Shown here in pieces: positions 8,980-16,407 of a stretch of DNA of 28,569 nucleotides (the first letter of the stretch is position 1; every line of letters starts with the position of its first letter). This stretch comes from an uncultured Desulfomonile sp. (GTDB taxonomy: Bacteria; Desulfobacterota; Desulfomonilia; Desulfomonilales; Desulfomonilaceae): the NCBI GenBank assembly GCA_937915285.1, contig CALDNG010000310.1, forward strand, positions 1-28,569. The letters run 5' to 3'. A program made the translations under genes and the position numbers. Below the pieces are notes generated by a model. It ran no database searches. It was not told where the DNA came from and saw only the letters and a program-made list of their open reading frames with translations.

Positions 8980-9510
8980 ATGGACTTTTTGGATATACTT
9001 CGTGAGAAGGCTTTTTTGGGTAGGGAGTTTCTTACATGGCTCTGGTTCAAGTCTGATCAGACAGGTGGAGTCATCGAAATCCCCTCCAGGAAAGCCATGC
9101 AGGTCGTCTTTCTCGATCGCATGACTCTGGATCTGACAGATGTGGAAACCCCTCAGACTGTCTCTTTAAAGGGTGAGTATTCTGAGTTACGTGAGGGACT
9201 TGCGGCATTGAGAGAGGGCAAAAAGATAGAAGAAGCCAGGATCTCGTTCAAGGCCGACGAAAACGAGTTTACGGTTGTACTCAAGGGGACCTGGTTTTCA
9301 TATGGGTCTTTCAAGACTCCACCAATACTGCCACCGGATGAGAGGGATTCAGATATGGAAGCAGAGGGAAATTTCCTTGAAAAAATTTCCCTGGTCGAAG
9401 AAGGAATGGGCATAATAGACGATTTATTCGAATACTTTGTTAAATTGAGAGTCTCTGAAGCATGGGAACTTGTTGAAGTCCCGGCCATTAGGAAATGGGC
9501 TGCGGAGTGA
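8980..9510 (+). CDS. RdgC-like C-terminal part (second ORF of a split pair)
   Basis: The 176-residue product begins with REKAFLGREFLTWLWFKSD. It continues with beta-rich sequence and a helix plus strand (LREGLAALREGKKIEEARIS) that parallels the C-terminal 'EIxxxIxxGKxVxxLxL' region of RdgC. It carries an extra tail of about 60 acidic residues. GAGGA lies 6 bases ahead of the ATG and overlaps the TGA of the previous ORF, so it is probably translated by re-initiation. Both ORFs lie in the same frame, separated only by TGA-GGA-CAA-TAC. Either the protein is naturally made as two chains, or the stop is read through or is a mutation. The function is inferred from the neighbour. Confidence 0.6.
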   Translation: MDFLDILREKAFLGREFLTWLWFKSDQTGGVIEIPSRKAMQVVFLDRMTLDLTDVETPQTVSLKGEYSELREGLAALREGKKIEEARISFKADENEFTVVLKGTWFSYGSFKTPPILPPDERDSDMEAEGNFLEKISLVEEGMGIIDDLFEYFVKLRVSEAWELVEVPAIRKWAAE

Positions 9511-9532
9511 TGGTTCCACATTCAGAATTACG

Positions 9533-9578
9533 CCCTGTCCTTGTTGGATATGCCCAAACCTGACACGCTCGGACAGGG
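9533..9578 (+). terminator. Possible terminator/3' hairpin after the rdgC-like pair
   Basis: Perfect 8-bp inverted repeat CCCTGTCC / GGACAGGG with a 30-base loop, starting 22 bases after the stop of the second rdgC-like ORF. It has no T-tract, so it may protect or process the 3' end rather than terminate. Confidence 0.3.
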
Positions 9579-9638
9579 ACTTCCAAAACTTACCTGGCAG
9601 ATTAGCGTGATTTTTTTTGACCAGAAGTTATTTCGGAA

Positions 9639-9667
9639 TTGACAAGTGGAGGTTTTTTGGTCACAAT
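9639..9667 (+). promoter_or_regulatory. Sigma-70-type promoter of tRNA-Asn
   Basis: TTGACA (9639-9644), a 17-base spacer and CACAAT (9662-9667) precede the tRNA by 42 bases. The -35 is perfect and the -10 matches 4 of 6; spacing is ideal. Confidence 0.6.
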
Positions 9668-9709
9668 AGAGGGATAGGTATTGCTGAGATACCGTCCTAA
9701 ACATATTGA

Positions 9710-9785
9710 TCCCCGATAGCTCAATCGGCAGAGCGGATGGCTGTTAACCATTAGGTTGTAGGTTCGAGTCCTACTCGGGGAGCCA
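9710..9785 (+). tRNA. tRNA-Asn (anticodon GTT), CCA encoded
   Basis: The cloverleaf can be folded by hand. Acceptor TCCCCGA (9710-9716) pairs with TCGGGGA (9775-9781). The D-arm begins GCTC and ends GAGC. The anticodon stem GATGG/CCATT flanks loop CTGTTAA with anticodon GTT at 9743-9745. The T-stem GTAGG/CCTAC flanks TTCGAGT. The discriminator is G, and CCA is encoded in the gene (9783-9785). GTT reads AAC/AAU, hence asparagine. It stands alone, with its own promoter upstream. Confidence 0.96.
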
Positions 9786-9893
9786 CCACACCCCAGCACA
9801 AATCTACTTTCATTTTCCCATCCCTTTACAGACTTTTAACCAATCGAAGAAACGCACAGATGCGTTGCGTTCAGTTAGCCGTTCATTTGTCGG

Positions 9894-9937
9894 CAGCGCA
9901 GTGCGCAAAGTCCTGCCTGCTGTTAAACTTTTTTTTT
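9894..9937 (+). terminator. Probable intrinsic terminator of the tRNA transcript
   Basis: CAGCGCAG (9894-9901) pairs with CTGCCTGCTG (9913-9922) with a 2-base bulge. A short gap and a run of nine T at 9929-9937 follow. The 7-base gap between stem and T-run is longer than usual. Confidence 0.45.
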
Positions 9938-9968
9938 GATTTGACTCAATTTAGCAGTACTAAAAGGC

Positions 9969-9997
9969 TTGCCAAGGGTCTCTTAATACGGTATAGT
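9969..9997 (+). promoter_or_regulatory. Sigma-70-type promoter upstream of the peroxiredoxin gene
   Basis: TTGCCA (9969-9974), a 17-base spacer and TATAGT (9992-9997): 5 of 6 matches at each box with ideal spacing. The predicted start near 10004 gives a leader of about 245 bases, unusually long for a simple housekeeping mRNA. Confidence 0.6.
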
Positions 9998-10249
9998 ATC
10001 TACATTAAAGGCTGAGACAGAATTCTACGAACTGTTTTTATTTAGTAATGGCTCCCATTGACGCTTTTTTGTTGGGGGGCATTTTGAAGTGGGGCTTTTT
10101 ATTCTGTCTGAGTGGCTCCGGTTTTTGAATTGTGTGAAAAGGTCGAATTGTGGTGGAAACCTCGCGCCAAATTTATTGGCAACAAAATGGTTATGATGTT
10201 GTTTCATTGCCTTGACAGGCACATTTACAGGAAAGGGGGTTAATTTTTA

Positions 10250-11056
10250 GTGAGAAGATTTACAACAAGCTTGATTTTCTTCATGCTGGTCGCTTTTGTG
10301 GCTTCAGGTCAGCAGGCGTTTTCTGCTGATCCGAAGACCAAGGGTGGCGTCAAGGAAGCGGTTGACGAATGCGTTGAACCAGCGGCCGGCCCTATCGCTA
10401 ACAAGGGCGCCGATGGACCAAACAAGGCTGTTTCAACTGAGACGCCGGCCAGTCCGGTATTGGCCAAAGTAGGGGGTCCGGCGCCCAATTTTGAAGCGCC
10501 AGGCTACGTCAACGGCGGTTTCAAAAACATCAAACTTTCAGATTACAAGGGCAAGTGGGTGGTCCTGTGCTTCTACCCTGGTGATTTCACCTTTGTTTGA
10601 CCGACAGAAATAGCGTCAGTTGGCGCAAGATACGACGAAATATCAAAGTTGAACACACAGGTTCTGGCCATGAGCGTTGACAGCCGTTTCTCCCACAAGA
10701 TTTGGGATGAGACTGAGCTTTCGAAGATGATTCCCAAGGGTTTACCTTTCCCACTACTTAGCGATGCCGGCGGCAATGTCGGCAGAATGTATGGTGTGTA
10801 TGACAGCAAGAGCGGTGTAGATATTCGTGGTCGTTTCATCATAGATCCAGATGGAGTGATTCAGGCCATGGAAATATTGTCGCCTCCGGTGGGCAGGAAT
10901 GTTTCGGAACTCATCCGGCAGCTTCAGGCTTACCAGCATGTCAAGGCTACTGGTGAAGTATGCCCTGCAGGCTGGACCCCTGGCGCGCCGACTCTCAAAC
11001 CTAGACCGGAACTCGTTGGAAACGTCTGGAAGGAATGGAAGGTAAAGGAAAAATAA
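10250..11056 (+). CDS. Exported 2-Cys peroxiredoxin with selenocysteine at the peroxidatic site (TGA at 10598-10600)
   Basis: The product is 268 residues, read through an in-frame TGA. A signal peptide ([23 protein letters not shown]) and a linker lead to an AhpC/TSA peroxiredoxin domain. The domain reaches the active-site motif FYPGDFTFV-[TGA]-PTEI, where the TGA (codon 117) replaces the peroxidatic Cys of the family motif FTFVCPTEI. The frame continues with full homology ([41 protein letters not shown]) to the resolving Cys238 in VCPAGW and the normal C-terminus. A hairpin fitting a bacterial SECIS lies right after the TGA. It should reduce peroxides in the periplasm with a selenenic-acid cycle. 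GTG start, with AGGAAAGGGGG 10 bases upstream. Standard gene callers will split or truncate it. A nonsense mutation is the alternative, but its exact placement on the catalytic codon makes that unlikely. selA/selB/selC are not in the window. Confidence 0.9.
10598..10627 (+). promoter_or_regulatory. Selenocysteine TGA codon with bSECIS-like hairpin
   Basis: After TGA (10598-10600), GCGTC (10613-10617) pairs with GGCGC (10622-10626) around the apical loop AGTT. A G in the second loop position lies 19 bases after the TGA. This meets the general bacterial SECIS description (short stem, small apical loop with an early G, loop about 16-37 bases after the UGA). Stem strength includes one G-U pair. 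Not verified by a folding program. Confidence 0.65.
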
Positions 11057-11081
11057 ATTCTATTTTCACGGAGTCCCGCAT

Positions 11082-11138
11082 CGGATAAAACCCGATCGGT
11101 GAACTGGACTATAGGGTTCACCAAAAAGACCCTATCCG
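11082..11138 (+). repeat. Nested inverted repeats downstream of the peroxiredoxin gene
   Basis: CGGATA (11082-11087) pairs with TATCCG (11133-11138). Inside it GGTGAAC (11098-11104) pairs with GTTCACC (11116-11122). ATAGGGT/ACCCTAT is a competing pairing. The structure lies in the 3' untranslated region ahead of the terminator. Confidence 0.45.
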
Positions 11139-11160
11139 GAAAACCTCCAAAATTTCAGTC

Positions 11161-11194
11161 AAGGCGCTCGCGGGGCGCCTTTTCTATTTTTTTT
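11161..11194 (+). terminator. Strong rho-independent terminator of the peroxiredoxin gene
   Basis: AAGGCGC / GCGCCTT 7-bp stem with a 7-base loop, followed immediately by a T-rich tract (TTTCTATTTTTTTT). It separates the selenoprotein gene from the acyl-CoA dehydrogenase gene. Confidence 0.85.
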
Positions 11195-11244
11195 ATTCCA
11201 GATTGAGTTTAGGATAAACCTCATTTCAACAGTGAGAGGCTTAA

Positions 11245-13047
11245 ATGGCTCAGAAATTTGCAAGTCTGGAAAATATAAGGTTTCTTCTTCATGAGGTTTT
11301 CAAGGTTGAGAGGCTGACTGAGTTTCCATATTTCTCTGAACATTCGCGCGAAACATTCGACCTGGTAATACAGACAGCATCGAGGATTGCATCGGAGTTA
11401 CTTCACCCGTGTTTCTCAGACATGGACAAGAATCCGCCTGTTTATAAAAATTCAGAAGTAATCGTTCACCCGTTGGTGAGATCATTCATGGCAGAATGTG
11501 GCGAGGGTGGCTGGATAGCGGCTAACTCCACCTTTGACGCTGGTGGACAGCAACTTCCTTTCAGTGTGACTACGGCCTGTTATTTCCTTTTCGCTTCGGC
11601 CAATTATTCGGCTTCGGTTTATCCTCTGCTGACAACCGGAGCAGCCCATCTAATCGAATCATTCGGGTCAGTTGATCTTAAGGACACATTTATTCCCAGA
11701 ATGTATTCCGGGGACTGGCAGGGAACAATGGCATTAACCGAGCCTCAGGCTGGTAGTTCACTTGCTGACATTACCACCAAGGCCGTTCCACTTGAAGCCG
11801 GCGTTTACAGAATAAAGGGTCAGAAAATATTCATTTCGGCAGGCGAACACAATGGCGCTGACAACATTGTGCATTTACTTCTTGCCAGAATCGAGAATGC
11901 TCCAGCAGGGATAAGGGGAATATCACTTTTCGTTGTCCCGAAATCCAGACCAGACAGCTTGGGAAACCTTGTTAGCAACGATGTCGTATGTTCGGGGGTC
12001 TATCACAAGCTTGGTTACAAAGGCGCTCCGATCACACATCTGATTTTTGGTGATAATGATGACTGCCAAGGATACCTGGTTGGAGAGGCCAACAAGGGCC
12101 TGAGTTACATGTTCCAGATGATGAATGAAGCGAGGCTTGAGGTAGGAACGGGAGCAGCGGCTATCGCTTCAGCCGCCTATCACGCATCTCTCGAATACGC
12201 CAACCAGCGCTGTCAGGGACGCGACGTTTCAAGCAAGGACCCGTCTGGCCCACCTGTAAGGATAATAGATCACGCCGATGTAAAAAGAATGCTTCTGTTC
12301 CAGAAATCCATGGTTGAAGGATCTTTGGGACTGATAATCCAGTGCTCGCTATATAACGACATGAAGCATTCGGAATCGGAAGACGACAGAAAAAAGGCGG
12401 AATTATTACTTGACCTTTTGACACCTGTTGCCAAAACTTTCCCATCAGAGATGGGCATTCTGTCAGTTAGTTCAGGACTTCAGATACTCGGAGGTTATGG
12501 TTACTGCGACGAATTTCCTTTGGAACAGCTCTATCGCGACGCCAGGATTCATCCTATTCATGAAGGCACAACAGGCATTCAGGGACTGGACCTTCTGGGC
12601 AGGAAGGTTCTTCAGAACAACGGAGCCGCAGTCAAGCTGTTCATAAAGGAAGTTTATCTGGCCGTGGAAAAGGCGTCGGCTTTCGAGGAGTTAATCCCCT
12701 ATTGCGAGAAAATGAAAAAATTGATGGACAAGTTTCAGGAAGTCACCATGAAACTTGCGGGCCAGGCCATGACCGGCGCAATCAAACTCTTCCTGGCAGA
12801 TGCGACCTTGTATCTGGAATTTTTTGGGCTGATAGCGGTTAGCTGGCAGTGGTTGATACAGGGAACACTGGCCTGTCATGCCCTGGAATTAGGAACAGGA
12901 GAACTTCCCCAAGCCTTTTATAGATCCAAGGTTCACACCATGAAATATTTCTTCCACTACGAAGCCCCTAAAATCAGTGGCTTTTATGAACGTCTCACTG
13001 AAAACTTGGATATAACGGTTGATGTTTCGGAGGATTTATTCATGTAA
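11245..13047 (+). CDS. Acyl-CoA dehydrogenase, large (DmdC/AcdB-type, 600 aa)
   Basis: This is a flavin acyl-CoA dehydrogenase of the long (about 600-residue) subfamily that includes DmdC. It oxidises an acyl-CoA to the 2-enoyl-CoA. Visible motifs are the FAD/substrate loop GTMALTEPQAGSSLADI (about 153-169), GIRGISLFVVPK, the helix NEARLEVGTGAAAIASAAY with the Arg typical of this subfamily, and the C-terminal signature LGGYGYCDEFPLEQLYRDARIHPIHEGTTGIQGLDLLGRK, where the Glu of HEGT is the likely catalytic base. An extra C-terminal helical domain follows, as usual for this subfamily. GAGAGG lies 6 bases ahead of the ATG. The natural substrate is unclear. DUF362 and acyl-CoA ligase genes follow in the same direction, suggesting an acyl-CoA oxidation function. 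Confidence 0.9.
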   Translation: MAQKFASLENIRFLLHEVFKVERLTEFPYFSEHSRETFDLVIQTASRIASELLHPCFSDMDKNPPVYKNSEVIVHPLVRSFMAECGEGGWIAANSTFDAGGQQLPFSVTTACYFLFASANYSASVYPLLTTGAAHLIESFGSVDLKDTFIPRMYSGDWQGTMALTEPQAGSSLADITTKAVPLEAGVYRIKGQKIFISAGEHNGADNIVHLLLARIENAPAGIRGISLFVVPKSRPDSLGNLVSNDVVCSGVYHKLGYKGAPITHLIFGDNDDCQGYLVGEANKGLSYMFQMMNEARLEVGTGAAAIASAAYHASLEYANQRCQGRDVSSKDPSGPPVRIIDHADVKRMLLFQKSMVEGSLGLIIQCSLYNDMKHSESEDDRKKAELLLDLLTPVAKTFPSEMGILSVSSGLQILGGYGYCDEFPLEQLYRDARIHPIHEGTTGIQGLDLLGRKVLQNNGAAVKLFIKEVYLAVEKASAFEELIPYCEKMKKLMDKFQEVTMKLAGQAMTGAIKLFLADATLYLEFFGLIAVSWQWLIQGTLACHALELGTGELPQAFYRSKVHTMKYFFHYEAPKISGFYERLTENLDITVDVSEDLFM

Positions 13048-13185
13048 TCTGAAAATTTTTGGTTCAATTATGTTCCGATATGACTATATACTGTCAAAAT
13101 GTCTTTCAAACGAGTTCAAGCTTGTTTGACCAGTCTGGTAAGGCATTTTCAATCCCGAACTCCTCCCGACAGGTGGCTATAAAGT

Positions 13186-14505
13186 ATGTCCGGATTTGTC
13201 GTAGCAGTTGGAAAATATGAAAAACCGGTTGAGTCCGTTCGCAGCATCATTGAGGCCTGCAATGGTTTGAGCGGTTTGAAATCATCAGACAGAGTTTTCA
13301 TTAAGCCGAATATTGTTTTTTGGAGTAAGGCCGTTTCCTTCCCAAAATTTGGAGTCATAACAACATCTCGTGTAGTGGAAGACATTGTCATGATTCTTTC
13401 ACAGATGGGTGTTACCGACATCACCATAGGTGAAGGCACGGTAGTTTTTGACCCTAAGGACCGTGAAACACAATCGGACGCGTTCCAGAAACTGGGTTAC
13501 GGTAAATTGAGGGACAAATTCGGGGTTAAACTGTTAAACGTTTTCGATGGGTCTTTTGAAAAAACTGAGATATCGGAAGGAATAACCCTCAATTTCTCAT
13601 CCGAGATGATGCGCAGCGATTTCGTAATCAACCTTCCTGTTCTCAAGACTCACGCCCAGACCGTTGTCAGCCTTGGGATAAAAAACATCAAAGGAACGAT
13701 AGACATAAATTCCCGAAAGAAATGCCACAATGCTGATGCAAGAACGGACCTCAATTTCATGGTTTCTAGGTTAGCGGACAACATTCCTCCCGGCTTAACC
13801 TTGATAGATGGAATTTATACCAATGAGAGAGGCCCGGGATTTGATGGAAAAGCGCACAGAAGCGACATACTGATTGCTTCGAATGATGTTCTTTCCGCTG
13901 ATCTGGTAGGAGCAAAAGTACTGGGGTATTCCGGGGAAATAATCCCACATCTGGTTCATGCAGCCTCAAAAAGGGGACGACCAACAGACATGTCTGATAT
14001 ATCGGTTGTGGGGGATGATCCGCAATCCTTGGCGAAATTTCACGAATACACTTTTCCATACAATGAGGACAACTCACTGCCCCTACCTATGAAAAAAATG
14101 GGGATATCCGGCATTTCCTATCCCAAGTATGATCTGAGTCTATGCACTTACTGTTCACTGCTCACCGGCGCAGTTTTGTCCTCTATTGCTATGGCCTGGA
14201 AAGGCAAAGAATGGGATGACGTGGAGATTCTTACCGGAAAGATAATGAAACCAACTGCCGGGAAGAAAAGTGTATTGATAGGAAAATGTTTGTATGAAGC
14301 CAACAGGAACTATCCTGATAAAGATCAACTTACATTTATAAAGTCCTGTCCACCACAGCCCAAGGCCATTCTTGAGGCCCTGCGAAACCTCGGTGTGGAT
14401 TTGCCTTCAGACCTGCTAATGAACCTGGAAATGGTTCCAGCAATGTTTATGAAGAAATATTCCGGTAAACCGGAATTTGATGAATCATTCTTCAAGATTG
14501 ACTGA
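13186..14505 (+). CDS. DUF362 domain protein
   Basis: The 439-residue product belongs to the DUF362 family (PF04015). The conserved pieces are VFIKPNIVFW (the 'KPN' strand), a segment TIGEGTV, FVINLPVLKTHAQTVVSLGIKNIKGTI (the 'LKTH...GxKN.KG' motif) and LTLIDGIYTNERGPGF. The C-terminal half carries Cys residues (CTYCS, GKCLYE, KSCPPQP), but I do not see two complete ferredoxin CxxCxxCxxxCP clusters. Family members are linked to iron-sulfur or redox partner roles, but the biochemical function is not established. The start is supported by AGGTGG 9 bases before the ATG. It sits between an acyl-CoA dehydrogenase and an acyl-CoA ligase, which hints at a supporting role in acyl-CoA metabolism. Confidence 0.82.
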   Translation: MSGFVVAVGKYEKPVESVRSIIEACNGLSGLKSSDRVFIKPNIVFWSKAVSFPKFGVITTSRVVEDIVMILSQMGVTDITIGEGTVVFDPKDRETQSDAFQKLGYGKLRDKFGVKLLNVFDGSFEKTEISEGITLNFSSEMMRSDFVINLPVLKTHAQTVVSLGIKNIKGTIDINSRKKCHNADARTDLNFMVSRLADNIPPGLTLIDGIYTNERGPGFDGKAHRSDILIASNDVLSADLVGAKVLGYSGEIIPHLVHAASKRGRPTDMSDISVVGDDPQSLAKFHEYTFPYNEDNSLPLPMKKMGISGISYPKYDLSLCTYCSLLTGAVLSSIAMAWKGKEWDDVEILTGKIMKPTAGKKSVLIGKCLYEANRNYPDKDQLTFIKSCPPQPKAILEALRNLGVDLPSDLLMNLEMVPAMFMKKYSGKPEFDESFFKID

Positions 14506-14606
14506 TCATCCTTGACAGACATATTGGCTTGACTGAACAAAAGAGACCAGGTCTTTCATCATTCTGAAACTTTTGGATTTTTGAAAAAAAATTTTTGATG
14601 AAAGTG

Positions 14607-14635
14607 ATTGACATAGATGTCAATGAAGGTAGGAT
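14607..14635 (+). promoter_or_regulatory. Promoter with palindromic operator ahead of the acyl-CoA ligase gene
   Basis: ATTGACAT AG ATGTCAAT (14607-14624) is a perfect 8-bp inverted repeat with a 2-base spacer. It contains a consensus -35 TTGACA (14608-14613), and TAGGAT (14630-14635) is a plausible -10 at 16-base spacing. A repressor bound there would block the -35, the common arrangement for TetR/FadR-type control of fatty-acid genes. The regulator is not identified. Confidence 0.5.
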
Positions 14636-14681
14636 TGGCTCAGGAACCTGTTTTCCTGATCCCCTGAATGTTGTTCTCTGA

Positions 14682-14703
14682 AAATGCCTGAATTGAGGCA
14701 TTT
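14682..14703 (+). promoter_or_regulatory. Leader hairpin ahead of the acyl-CoA ligase gene
   Basis: AAATGCCT / AGGCATTT 8-bp perfect stem with a 6-base loop, 36 bases before the ATG, followed by only a few T. It may be a transcript-stabilising or attenuating leader structure, or a weak terminator of the preceding DUF362 gene. Confidence 0.4.
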
Positions 14704-14739
14704 TACCCAAGACTAAGTCAAATTTGGAGGAGATGTTGA

Positions 14740-16407
14740 ATGGAGAAAGCGACAAGACTTATCACCAAGACCCCATCGGCTTATTCATACCCATTGTTGA
14801 TAAAGCAGATACTAAACACCCCTTTACTTTACGCTCCAGACCAGGAGATCGTTTATAGGGACAAGTTACGCTTTACCTACCGGGATCTGTATAAGAGGAT
14901 CAACAAGCTGGCCAATGTGTTTGGCGCTCTGGGAATTGGAGCTGATGACACGGTGGCCGTAATGGATTGGGATTCACATCGCTATCTCGAATGCTTTTTC
15001 TGCGTGCCAATGTTAGGCGCCACACTGCACACCGTCAACGTGAGACTCTCTCCAGAGCAGATCGTTTTCACCGTGAACCATGCCGAGGACACTGTCTTGC
15101 TGGTTAATGAAGAGTTCCTCCCCCTTGTGGAGTCCATCCTGCCAAATTTGACTACGGTCAGGAAGATTATTCTTTTGCAGGAGAGTGAAACTGCCCCCAA
15201 GACTAGTCTAGAATTGGCCGGGGAGTACGAAGACCTTCTTTCGAAGGCATCGGACGTGTATGAATTTCCGGAATTCGACGAAAACACAAGGGCCACGCTC
15301 TTCTACACAACCGGCACTACTGGGGATCCCAAGGGTGTATATTACAGTCATCGTCAGTTGGTGCTTCATACCTTCGGCCTGGCGATGGCATTGGCGTCAT
15401 TCTCATCACCGGTGAGATTCCAGTCTGCAGATGTTTACATGCCTATCACTCCGATGTTTCATGTGCATGCGTGGGGGATACCTTACCTGGCGACAATGAT
15501 GGGCTGCAAACAGGTCTACCCGGGCCGTTATGAACCGGCAATGCTCCTGAAACTCTTATTGTCAGAGAAAGTGACCTTCTCTCACTGTGTTCCTACAATA
15601 CTTCACATGCTGGTCTCTTCTCCCGTCGCTAAACAGGTCGATCTGAGCAACTGGAAAGTAGTAATCGGCGGATCAGCGCTGCCCAAGGGGCTTGCTAAAG
15701 CCTCCATGGCGCTTGGAATTCAGATCGTTTCAGCCTACGGCATGTCTGAAACATGCCCACTGCTTACTGCAGCCAACCTGAAACCAAAAATGTTTGATTT
15801 GCCTGAGGATGACAGGGTTGAAATCATTACTAAAACGGGTCTTCCTGTTCCATTGGTGAATCTCAAGATTGTGGACGCTGATTTCAAGGAAGTTCCTCAT
15901 GATGGTTCGACTACCGGTGAGGTGGTAGTGAGGGCCCCATGGTTGACCCAGGGTTATTTCAAGAGTGATGAGAAATCCGAAGAGTTGTGGAGTGGTGGAT
16001 GGCTACACACCGGTGATGTCGCAAACATGGACCCCGAAGGCTATGTCAAGATTACTGACAGGTTCAAAGATGTCATAAAAACCGGCGGTGAATGGATTTC
16101 GTCTCTAGAACTCGAGAGCCTGATAAGCCAGCACGAATCGGTGTCCGAAGTCGCTGTAATCGGAGTGCCTCACGAAAAATGGGGTGAAAGACCGGTGGCG
16201 CTGGTTGTTCCCAAGCAAGGTTTTGAAGAATCATATTCAGAGGATGCATTGAAAAGTTTCCTGTCGGATTTTGCCGACAAGGGCGCTATCTCCAAATGGG
16301 CAATACCTGACCGGTTCTACAAGGTGGCCGAGATTCCCAAAACCAGCGTGGGTAAAATAAACAAAAAAGTCATTAGAACCAAGGTGGCTGACGGAGAGGT
16401 GAGTTAA
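14740..16407 (+). CDS. AMP-forming fatty-acyl-CoA ligase (medium/long-chain, DmdB/AlkK-like)
   Basis: This 555-residue ANL-superfamily enzyme activates a carboxylic acid with ATP and CoA to acyl-CoA. All core motifs are present: the P-loop YTTGTTGDPKG (189-199), the substrate-pocket segment PMFHVHAWGIPY, VIGGSALPKG, YGMSETCP (aromatic-Ser-Glu adenine motif), WLHTGDVANMDPEGY, the hinge TDRFKDVIKTGGEWIS, and the catalytic C-terminal Lys in KTSVGKINKK. Length and motif style match the medium/long-chain ligases related to AlkK and DmdB. GGAGGAG 8 bases upstream fixes the start. It probably supplies substrate for the acyl-CoA dehydrogenase encoded nearby. An operator-like palindrome lies 116 bases upstream. 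Confidence 0.9.
   Translation: MEKATRLITKTPSAYSYPLLIKQILNTPLLYAPDQEIVYRDKLRFTYRDLYKRINKLANVFGALGIGADDTVAVMDWDSHRYLECFFCVPMLGATLHTVNVRLSPEQIVFTVNHAEDTVLLVNEEFLPLVESILPNLTTVRKIILLQESETAPKTSLELAGEYEDLLSKASDVYEFPEFDENTRATLFYTTGTTGDPKGVYYSHRQLVLHTFGLAMALASFSSPVRFQSADVYMPITPMFHVHAWGIPYLATMMGCKQVYPGRYEPAMLLKLLLSEKVTFSHCVPTILHMLVSSPVAKQVDLSNWKVVIGGSALPKGLAKASMALGIQIVSAYGMSETCPLLTAANLKPKMFDLPEDDRVEIITKTGLPVPLVNLKIVDADFKEVPHDGSTTGEVVVRAPWLTQGYFKSDEKSEELWSGGWLHTGDVANMDPEGYVKITDRFKDVIKTGGEWISSLELESLISQHESVSEVAVIGVPHEKWGERPVALVVPKQGFEESYSEDALKSFLSDFADKGAISKWAIPDRFYKVAEIPKTSVGKINKKVIRTKVADGEVS

Larger units (their letters stand above)
9786..10249 (+). other. Intergenic region: tRNA trailer, promoter and long leader of the peroxiredoxin gene
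   Basis: 464 bases without a convincing gene. The first part holds a 6-bp hairpin with tetraloop (AACGCA CAGA TGCGTT, 9851-9866) and a bulged hairpin followed by nine T (9894-9937) that could end the tRNA transcript. A good sigma-70 promoter lies at 9969-9997, leaving a leader of about 245 bases before the GTG at 10250. Within the leader GACAGAAT (10016-10023) can pair with ATTCTGTC (10101-10108), so the leader may be structured. Confidence 0.6.

Noticed and set aside
9602..9799. Minus-strand frame across the tRNA
   Set aside because: It overlaps a clear tRNA-Asn and its promoter, a common spurious ORF.
10598..10600. Pseudogene by nonsense mutation in the peroxiredoxin gene
   Set aside because: The TGA coincides exactly with the catalytic Cys codon and the rest of the frame is intact to the resolving Cys, which a random mutation would not favour.
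10573..10842. Minus-strand reading frame across the peroxiredoxin gene
   Set aside because: It is the antisense shadow of the selenoprotein; no ribosome-binding site, and the + strand shows family homology on both sides of the TGA.
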